Below, piece after piece: positions 32,801-39,338 of a DNA stretch of 39,338 bases. Both the position numbers and the translations under genes were made by a program. Source of the stretch: Nemertoderma westbladi (Eukaryota > Xenacoelomorpha > Nemertodermatida > Nemertodermatidae); contig JAUCBJ010005895.1 of NCBI GenBank assembly GCA_032718475.1, positions 1 through 39,338 of the forward strand, read 5' to 3'. The notes under the pieces are model-generated. The model saw nothing but the letters and a program-made list of their open reading frames with translations, searched no databases and was not told the origin of the DNA. Position 1 is the first letter of the stretch; the number at the start of each line of letters is the position of its first letter.

Positions 32801-33546
32801 GCACCACCGTACCGGGACGTGGCAGTCACTAATTCCTGGAGGACCACCGTACCGGGACGTGGCAGTCACTAATTCCTGGAGCACCACCGCACTGGGACGT
32901 GGCAGTCACTAATTCCTGGAGCACCACTGGGACGTGGCAGTCACTAATTCCTGGAGCACCACCAGGACGTGGCAGTCACTAATTCCTGGAGCACCACCGT
33001 ACTGCGACGTGGTAGTCACTAATTCCTGGAGCACCACCGCACTGGGACGTGGCAGTCACTAATTCCTGGAGCACCACCACACTGGGACGTGGCAGTCACT
33101 AAATGCTGGAGCCCCACCGTACTGGGACGTGGCAGTCACTAATTCCTGGAGCACCACCGTACTGCGACGTGGCAGTCACTAATTCCTGGAGCACCACCAC
33201 ACTGGGACGTGGCAGTCACTAAATGCTGGAGCCCCACGGTACTGGGACGTGGCAGTCACTAATTCCTGGAGCACCACCGTACTGCGACGTGGTAGTCACT
33301 AATTCCTGGAGCACCACCGCACTGGGACGTGGTAGTCACTAATTCCTGGAGGACCACCGTACCAGGACGTGGTAGTCACTAATTCCTGGAGCACCACCGC
33401 ACTGGGAAGTGGTAGTCACTAATTCCTGGAGGACCACCGCACTGGGACATGGCAGTCACTAATTCCTGGATCACCACCGCACCGGGACGTGGCAGTCACT
33501 AATTCCTGGAGCACCACCGCACCGGGACGTGGCAGTCACTAATTCC
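20815..33546. repeat. 12.7-kb satellite array of 40-bp and 35-bp monomers
   Basis: Each monomer contains AATTCCTGGAGCACCACC followed by a variable GTACC/GTACT/GCACC/GCACT block and GGGACGTGGCAGTCACT. The full unit is 40 bp; a common variant lacks 5 bp of the variable block and is 35 bp. At an average near 38-39 bp the array holds roughly 330 units. No other sequence interrupts it. It starts abruptly in AT-rich DNA and ends abruptly at AATTCC before unrelated sequence. Many short open frames (for example 21015-21302, 23485-23778, 32514-32792) are by-products: the unit length is not a multiple of three and no start or motif is shared. Confidence 0.98.
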
Positions 33547-34670
33547 ATTAGCATGAATTCTTAAAATTCTTATCTAAGTAGAGAGACAAGTCCAATTATA
33601 ATTATAGACTCACCTAAGAAAGCTGGGTTGATTAGCTCTCCAGTCAACAATGGGACGTAATGAATACCGGTGGTTCTAGAATTTACAAATCCTGAAATAA
33701 TATATTTTCATTATAAAATTCAAATTTTGTAAATAAAATTTTAATTTTATGTTGAGCTAAAATTGCTATGTAAAAAAACTCATTGTGAATATTGGGTAAG
33801 AGCTTTCGTAACATAGAAATTGTTGTATATGCACCAAAACTGCATATTACAATTCTAGCACTGAAGGTGACACATTTGTTTAATGTTATTGTCGCCATTA
33901 AAGTTTTTGTTGCTGAAATTCATTGTTAATTTGATATTTACGATTTCGGGCAATTATAGTGTAGCGGCTCCACTGTGGGTTTATACAGTATATATATTAT
34001 GAGGGGTATTAGTGCTGTGCCATCGTACCAGTACTGTTTGGAAGAGCAGAGAGAATATAGATATTCTGACTTTGGTTCGTATCCACCAAAATAGCCTCTC
34101 CATCAATACAATTTAACTGTTTGTTAACTATTATCCGGAGACTGGAATAGTATTCTTGGTGTTAAAGCTTTTGTGGACAAAATGAGTCATTTTGGGCAAT
34201 ACGGTAGTATACTCTAAACTAGTAATAACTTGAGAGATTCGAGAGGCCTTATAAACTTATGCCCTCTAGCATTTATTTAAGTAATTAACTCTAGTCGATA
34301 GATTCAAGCTAAAATAGCTGCCCTGATGATGAAATCATCCACCATTGGCCAATATTTTCTTTATCTCATATGTCCTTGTGTTATTTTTGGGCCAATCCGC
34401 ACGATTTTCACTTTACGGATTATCGAGGCCTTGTTTATGAATATGCTGTATTGCGACAAATCTAGCAGTGTATGTCGGTGTTGGTGTTTCTGTGTTGATG
34501 TTCTGACATTCTGGACTTTCGCGCAGAACCATCAGTGGCAGGAAGAATTACAGAACGCAAATCTATTATCACCATCAACTCGCATTTCAATCCAACTCAC
34601 ATTTATATATCTTTTATACTTACTACTGCTGTACTGTACTGTATGACACATAAATTAAAGGTTAAACTGT
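33547..34670. other. Unassigned AT-rich DNA
   Basis: No recognisable gene. Open frames at 33683-33898 (minus) and 34326-34646 (plus, 106 codons, hydrophobic and Cys-rich) lack motifs and coding-like codon use, so I do not call them. Confidence 0.45.
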
Positions 34671-34828
34671 GGGACGAGCCACGAAGTGATTGATCCTTAG
34701 CGTAGGCGTGCCATTAATCAACCTGTCGTTCTATGGGGCGAGCCACGAAGTATGTGAGCCTTAGCGTATGGGTACCATTAATCAACCTGTCGTTCTGTCG
34801 CTTTTTTCTGCCATGTCAAATTTTGAAC
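34671..34828. repeat. Repeat family C, left part of occupied copy, with internal 64-bp duplication
   Basis: GGGACGAGCCACGAAGTGA at 34671 and GGGGCGAGCCACGAAGTAT at 34735 start two diverged 64-bp units. These are followed by CATTAATCAACCTGTCGTTCT and then by AACGTTAATAACTC, where LINE B inserted. The continuation of family C (TCCTTGATGAAAT...AAACTTGG) resumes at about 37863. Confidence 0.75.
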
Positions 34829-34839
34829 GTTAATAACTC
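34829..34839. repeat. Target-site duplication of LINE B copy 3 (left)
   Basis: GTTAATAACTC here is identical to 37848-37858. It directly abuts the AGT-type tail of the minus-strand LINE. Confidence 0.9.
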
Positions 34840-34869
34840 TACTACTAGGATCTGCATGCTGCATTGCAG

Positions 34870-36439
34870 CTGCATTTTTAAGAATGCTGTGCCGGCTTGT
34901 CAACAAAATTGCGCCGCCACAACTCCCTATCACCCATGACATTTGCTAGATCATCCGCCTCTTCAAGGCCAGTGTCCTTTAAGATGCGTCTCAAGAAAGT
35001 CATGGGCTGTCCACCATGCTTATTCACTCCATGAGGCTGCCAAAGTAGCGTTCTTGTGAATGTGCCATCCAGAGATTTGGTGTCCTCAGCAGTTACTGCC
35101 TAGCATGGACTCCCATAGAGGAGTACTGGAACTACTGCTGCTCTAAATAATCGGACCTTAATTTTCCGATTAATTCTCGGTGACTTCCAAATCCTGGAAA
35201 GCCTATTCATGCCTTTCCCTTACGTATTCGAAGGTCCTCACCTGACTTCCGGATCCATGATACCAGGTAACAGAAGTCATCCACATGCTCAAGTATACCA
35301 TCTTTTGAGCTTATGCTCATCCGATCAGAGACTTACTGAGGACTTTCAAAGTTAACTGTCAAAATTTTGGTCTTTCTGGAGTTAATAAAACCAACACTAA
35401 TAATACCATCACTAGAAGCAGCATGTTCTAATGAGCTGAGGAGCTGTTGGGCTCCCTCTAGTGATTCTGAGAGTACTCCTAAGTCATCAGCAAAGTCTAG
35501 ATCAGTTAGGTACTTGGCAGGATTTCCTCGACTTTTGGAGCCAGTAGGTGGAGTTATCATCACCCCATCATCATTATTATGATCTAAGGACATGCGTAGA
35601 ACATAGTCAACAACAATTATGAACAAGAATGGTGCAAATGTGTCTCCGTGGAGGACGCCCCATAACACTTCAAATGGTTCTGTGTCACCGTCAACAGTAG
35701 ACGCAAATGTTGTCGAACCATCGTATACTGATCTGGCAGCTGCAATAATTTACTCAGGAATCCCATATAATGAAAGTATGCTGAACATACGTGAGCGAGA
35801 GACTGAATCAAAGGCCTTGAAGAAGTCAACAAACATATCAGCCAGATGCCTGTCTTTCTTTTTTGATAACTCTTCAATTATCCTTCTAAGTGCCAAAATG
35901 GGCTCCATGGTCCCACGACCTTTACGGAACCCATTCTGATTTCCACGGAGCAGTCTCTCAATGGGATCCCTGATGCGATTTAATAGAATTCTATTGTATA
36001 GCTTTGCAGCAATCGAGATCAATGAGATTCCCAGAAAAGAACCATAGAGTGTTAGGTTGCCCTTCTTGGGAACTGGCACCAACTTATTTGTTTTCATTTC
36101 TTGTGGGACTCTTGTTGTTCGGTACATGTCTACTATGATGAGATAGATGAGCTTTAAACACTCAGGTATTTTAAAGACCTCAGGGGGAACACCATCTACT
36201 CCACTGGCACGATTGGTCTTAATGCTCTTTGCAGCAGCCTTCACTTCTGCAAAGGAGATATCACCAATGGGAATATCTGGGAGTACAGACTCAGACACTT
36301 TTACTTCTATAAAGTTATCAGGCAATACCCTGTCATTATTGAGGAGCTTTTCAAAGTGGGCCTTCCAACCATTGAGGCGATCGGCTGGTGATTCAGCCTT
36401 AACCTTGGTGGTTGGTTGGCTTTTTCGACCAGCAAGCAA
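34870..36439 (-). pseudogene. LINE B copy 3 RT and C-terminal region, broken
   Basis: The open frame 35750-36439 carries GVDGVPPEVFK (about 81-90), VPVPKKG (121-127), NQNGFRKGRGT (167-177) and motif A FVDFFKAFDS (203-212), and ends at a stop after YGIPE. The RT resumes in 35333-35668, with GVLHGDTFAPFLF, and FADD (59-62) as the catalytic core. Further on, the C-terminal block matches copy 2 but has lost about 160 bp near 35047, and a 10-bp loss is seen near 35205. The strand also carries antisense open frames, which are shadows. Confidence 0.85.
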
Positions 36440-36573
36440 GTTGATCGATTTCCATGCCTGGGATGATTGCCTGCTGTCGTCAGCATCATTGATGGCATCA
36501 ACCTGTTGGTTTATTAGATCCTGTAAAGTAACAGAGTACTGCCTGTATTGCTATAGACCCAGGGCGATGTAGG

Positions 36574-36900
36574 TTATTGATGCAAACTTGCATTAAAGTC
36601 TCCCAGGAATGTTAAGAATGCATGCTGATCCACTCCATCAGTAGCTGCTTGTAGATTCTGGTAGAAATTTTCCACCTCCTCTACAGGGGCAACACTAGTT
36701 GGAGAGTAGCACACAATCAGAACCACCTTAGGAAACTTCATAGCCAGTCTTCCAGAATATGAGAAGTGGCAACGGATGATGCGGTTAGAGATTTGGTCTA
36801 TTTTGTCCAATGCTGCATGTGTAGTTGGATTCATCAATAGACCAATTCCACCATTGCCACTATCATCTGCTGAAGCGAGGGCGAGTCGCCAACCGCCCCT
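36574..36900 (-). pseudogene. LINE B copy 3 AP-endonuclease-like domain remnant
   Basis: The frame encodes GNGGIGLLMNPTTHAALD just upstream of and into an ORF with VVLIVCYSPTS, FYQNLQ and FLGDFNA. These are the middle and late motifs of the exonuclease-endonuclease-phosphatase fold used by APE-type LINEs (GDFN is a core motif). The domain is truncated right after GDFNA, and its N-terminal half (36900-37027) contains stops. Confidence 0.8.
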
Positions 36901-37027
36901 ATGTCCTTAATCAGAACCTCATCAGTCTGTCCAGTCTGCATTCGGTGCTCTTGAACACCCACTGCACTAAGAGAAAGCTTATCTGCCAAGGCAGTCAGCT
37001 CACCTTGTCGCATTGGGGACCCGAGTG

Positions 37028-37423
37028 TTAGCGGGTGTTTACTGAGGGTAGTCTAGTGACTTGCCTCTGCTTCACCAATGGCTTTGTTGATCGGGGTGGA
37101 ACATGAGAGTAGCCTCCAACTCCAGAATCCCTCTCCCCCTCACAATCTGGCCTCTCTGGTGACCCAGGGTTTGGGCCAGAAAGGTCATCAGGAAAGGGAC
37201 TCTTTTGTTGTTTAGAATTGTTTGCCGCTCTCTCTCCAGTAGGGGGTGAGACAGGCAGCCGGTCAGGAGATAACTGACGCCTGTGAGGCCGATTGTGTCC
37301 AGTCATTCCACTGGCCTCTAGTGGCTGGACCTCCGCATTACTAATGTAATCTATAGTGGGGGTTGGGGGGTGCTTTTTTGCCGAGTCAGCTCTCGGGGCA
37401 AATACCACACCCTGGTTTGCCAT
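37028..37423 (-). pseudogene. LINE B copy 3 N-terminal ORF region
   Basis: A 131-codon open frame, rich in Pro, Ser and Arg, with no recognisable domain. It lies directly 5' of the endonuclease remnant on the same strand, so it is most likely the N-terminal extension of the LINE ORF. The start at 37423 (MANQGVVF) is plausible, as it follows a 5' UTR of about 420 bp. Confidence 0.55.
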
Positions 37424-37847
37424 TCCACTGGGTGGGTGTCGCAGTGGAGTCAGATATGAGGCCCATCACCCATATCTACTCTCGCGCACATGACCCACCA
37501 TTGGCTGTGCAGCTCATCTGCTGGGTCATGCCCTGTACCCCTGCTGCCAGGTGCAGGTCGCAGTGAAGTGTACTCAGAGTCGACATGAGAACACTCTACT
37601 CCTGACCAGCCATTGGTAGATCACCATCTGCCTGGCAAGGCCATATACCCCTGCAGCCAAGTATATGGGTCCTTAATCCAGGACCAAGGGCGTCCTTATC
37701 CCAGAACGAAGGGGGTCCTAGTTACAGGACCAGATTTGCCCTAGTATGAGGGTCTATGCAGCTACAGGTGGCACCTCCTTTATGCTGCATGGAGGTGGCA
37801 AGTTTTCTTGATCAATGACCTAGAATACCTGACCTGACCTGACCTGA

Positions 37848-37858
37848 GTTAATAACTC
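37848..37858. repeat. Target-site duplication of LINE B copy 3 (right)
   Basis: GTTAATAACTC is identical to 34829-34839 and abuts the 5' end (TCAGG repeats on the minus strand) of the LINE. Confidence 0.9.
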
Positions 37859-37960
37859 AATCAATCCTTGATGAAATGCAAACAAACTTGGTAGACAAAT
37901 AGTATGTTAAAAGTTTTGAAATTTTCAAAGTAGAATTTATGTGGGGCCTTCATGCAGCAC
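37859..37960. repeat. Repeat family C, right part of occupied copy
   Basis: AATCCTTGATGAAAT and AAACTTGG followed by GTTAAAAGTTT match the same order in the unoccupied copy at about 13928-13973. This is the continuation of the repeat split by LINE B. Confidence 0.7.
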
Positions 37961-38751
37961 CAGTGTAACTGTCTTGCAGTTATAATAAATTTATTTATCC
38001 AAAATTATTAGGCTTGACATCAGCGGGTTTCTAGGAGACTAAATCAGCTGGGTTTCTCACAAATTATGAAATTACAGTGATACCATTGTGGCCTGTCTGC
38101 CTGTACTGGTACTGTACTCAATCCCTGAATCAGTCAATACAGCAAAAGGCCTACCATACCTGCATACTGCAGTACTGTTCGCTATTTTACGGTACTGGGT
38201 GACTGGTGCCGCGGTACCAGTGCTCGCGCTCGGTGCAGTGATTATCTGATTATAGATCAGTAGATCATGTATACCGGTATTAGGCCTAATTAGCCATGTA
38301 CTGCAGTACCAGGCTGCAAACCACCGCTGAACCACGCACAACGCCTGCGCACAATTTTTCAGCCACGCAATATTGGACAATATACCACGCATGCACCGAA
38401 AAAAATGCGCACACCTCATTTTAACAAAAATAAACTAAAAAGATCCGCGAGCGAAGCGAGCAAAATTTTTTCATTAACAATCAGACATGTAAAATGAAAA
38501 AGAAACGAGAGCAAAACTCAAAGTGAGTGAAATTTAGACATTTGAGCAATCTGACAATGCAAAATGCAAAAGAAACTCGAGCGAAGCGAGTGATTTTTTT
38601 GGGGCAAATTATTTTTCTCACTTTCGACTTTCCATGCATGTAAACTTTTTTACATCTCATCCTGTCATCCGCCTGTCAGCCTGTTCGCGCACTTTAATAT
38701 ATAACATCCTAGATCTAAATAATAATTGTGCTACTAATGACTTTCGACTAA
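37961..38751. other. Unassigned DNA with GTAC-rich and GAGCGAAGCGAG segments
   Basis: 38096-38320 is dense in GTAC words and short palindromes, including GTACTGCAGTAC. 38440-38600 holds two copies of GAGCGAAGCGAG (38449 and 38579) and a diverged direct repeat about 69 bp apart. The second copy sits in a small hairpin (ACTCG 38575-38579 with CGAGT 38587-38591). A 115-codon minus open frame (38072-38419) has no motif. Confidence 0.5.
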
Positions 38752-39338
38752 TGACCTATCAGATTAATAAAAATCTCAGCATATGACCTAGCACCCCATT
38801 TAACATACTTAATTAATGTATCTATACAGCATGGCTTCTTCCCGACAATATTAAAAAAAGCGAAAATTACTCCAGTATTTAAAGCAGGAGACCCCACCGA
38901 TAAGAATAACTACCGTCCCATTTCTATACTACCACTTTTCAGCAAAATATACGAACGGATAATCAATACACAATTAATTAGCTACCTTCACAAAAACGCA
39001 ATACTGATAGACTCACAATACGGCTTTAGGAAAAAATCTACAACTACCGACGCCATACTTACAATTACCGAACGCCTACAAGATACTCTGGACGCACAGG
39101 ACGCAGGTTGTTTAATCTCAATTGATTTGAAGAAGGCATTCGACACCCTGAATCACGATATACTTTAAAAAAAATTAAACTGCTATGGAATCCGAGGCCT
39201 TCCTCACAAGTTACTAACAAGCTTCCTTACCGACAGATCACATACAGTTGTTCTTAATCATACAAACTCCGATCCACTTACCCCACTATGTGGCACCCCT
39301 CAAGGCGCTATTCTAAGCAGTACTCTATTCTTACTATA
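38752..39338 (+). pseudogene. CR1/jockey-type LINE RT fragment, runs off the window
   Basis: The frame starting near 38755 reads a pre-palm helix region, ITPVFKAGDPTDKNNYRPIS, SQYGFRKKSTTTDAIL, motif A SIDLKKAFDTLNHDIL, and then motif B CGTPQGAILSS close to the window end. A TAA lies right after NHDIL (about 39165), followed by KKLNCYGIRG in the same frame, so a single base change may explain the stop. It is different from the other RTs in the window. The 5' end is truncated and the 3' part lies outside. Confidence 0.8.

Larger units (their letters stand above)
34840..37847 (-). mobile_element. LINE B copy 3: near-full-length, inactivated LINE with APE endonuclease and RT
   Basis: Reading on the minus strand from 37847: a TCAGG-repeat start, about 420 bp of 5' UTR, an N-terminal Pro/Ser-rich ORF region, a degraded AP-endonuclease domain, a linker, RT, the C-terminal region and an AGT-type tail at 34840. 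A perfect 11-bp duplication flanks it, so both ends are defined. It is about 3.0 kb, shortened by at least two internal deletions (near 36570 and near 35047), and carries several stops. The lineage is an APE-type LINE, RTE- or I/Nimb-like; the clade is uncertain. Confidence 0.9.

Noticed and set aside
20894-33000. Open frames inside the satellite (Trp/Ser/Pro-rich peptides)
   Set aside because: Monomers of 40 and 35 bp shift frame constantly; frames are short, start at random units and share no conserved start or stop.
34326-34646. 106-codon hydrophobic plus-strand open frame
   Set aside because: No recognisable motif, irregular codon use and AT-rich context; a possible membrane protein could not be supported.
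35367-36572. Plus-strand open frames at 35367-35582, 35619-35939 and 36147-36572
   Set aside because: They are antisense to the RT of LINE B copy 3.

Overview
The window looks like a repeat-dense piece of an animal genome, most likely a marine invertebrate. The evidence is metazoan-type LINEs of at least four lineages, BEL/Pao and copia retrotransposon fragments, a tRNA-like SINE, AT-rich non-coding DNA with scattered AGGCCT-type words, and long minisatellites. An echinoderm- or hemichordate-like source is a guess. No bacterial features, rRNA, CRISPR or phage genes are visible. Only one ORF looks like a possible host gene.

Layout. 1-5.6 kb: a nearly intact NeSL-like LINE (LINE A) on the + strand. 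One ORF is a Ulp1-type cysteine protease. The next carries proline repeats, a PHD-type finger, reverse transcriptase (RT), a CCHC knuckle and a restriction-like endonuclease (RLE). The two are in different frames, with a 14-C run before their overlap. 5.6-9.0 kb: AT-rich DNA with a SINE, a 56-bp minisatellite, a 26-bp palindrome, a decayed LINE B tail, two hairpins and an 8 x 59-bp array made of coding-looking DNA. 9.0-11.1 kb: AT-rich DNA and a 316-codon minus-strand ORF of raised GC, the host-gene candidate. 11.6-13.7 kb: a 5'-truncated CR1/L2-type LINE on the minus strand with an unbroken 517-codon RT ORF. 13.8-18.9 kb: a junkyard holding repeat family C, a 40-bp minisatellite, an RLE-LINE tail abutting a BEL/Pao gag, and a copia RT fragment interrupted by a truncated LINE B copy. 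19.4-20.3 kb: an 11 x 55-bp array and a 3 x 52-bp array. 20.8-33.5 kb: one uninterrupted 12.7-kb satellite of 40- and 35-bp monomers. 33.5-37.9 kb: unassigned DNA, then a near-full-length but broken LINE B copy on the minus strand, bounded by a perfect 11-bp target-site duplication and nested inside a second copy of repeat family C. 38.0-39.3 kb: GTAC-rich and short-repeat DNA, then a CR1/jockey-type RT fragment running off the right edge.

The genes form no pathway. They are independent mobile elements, and their nesting gives a relative history: repeat C is older than LINE B, and the copia fragment is older than the LINE B copy at 17.5 kb. The most rewarding objects are the protease-bearing LINE, the satellite (sub-family domains, internal block duplications, CpG-decay-like variants), the coding-like 59-bp array, and the nested LINE B insertion whose unoccupied relative lies elsewhere in the same window.
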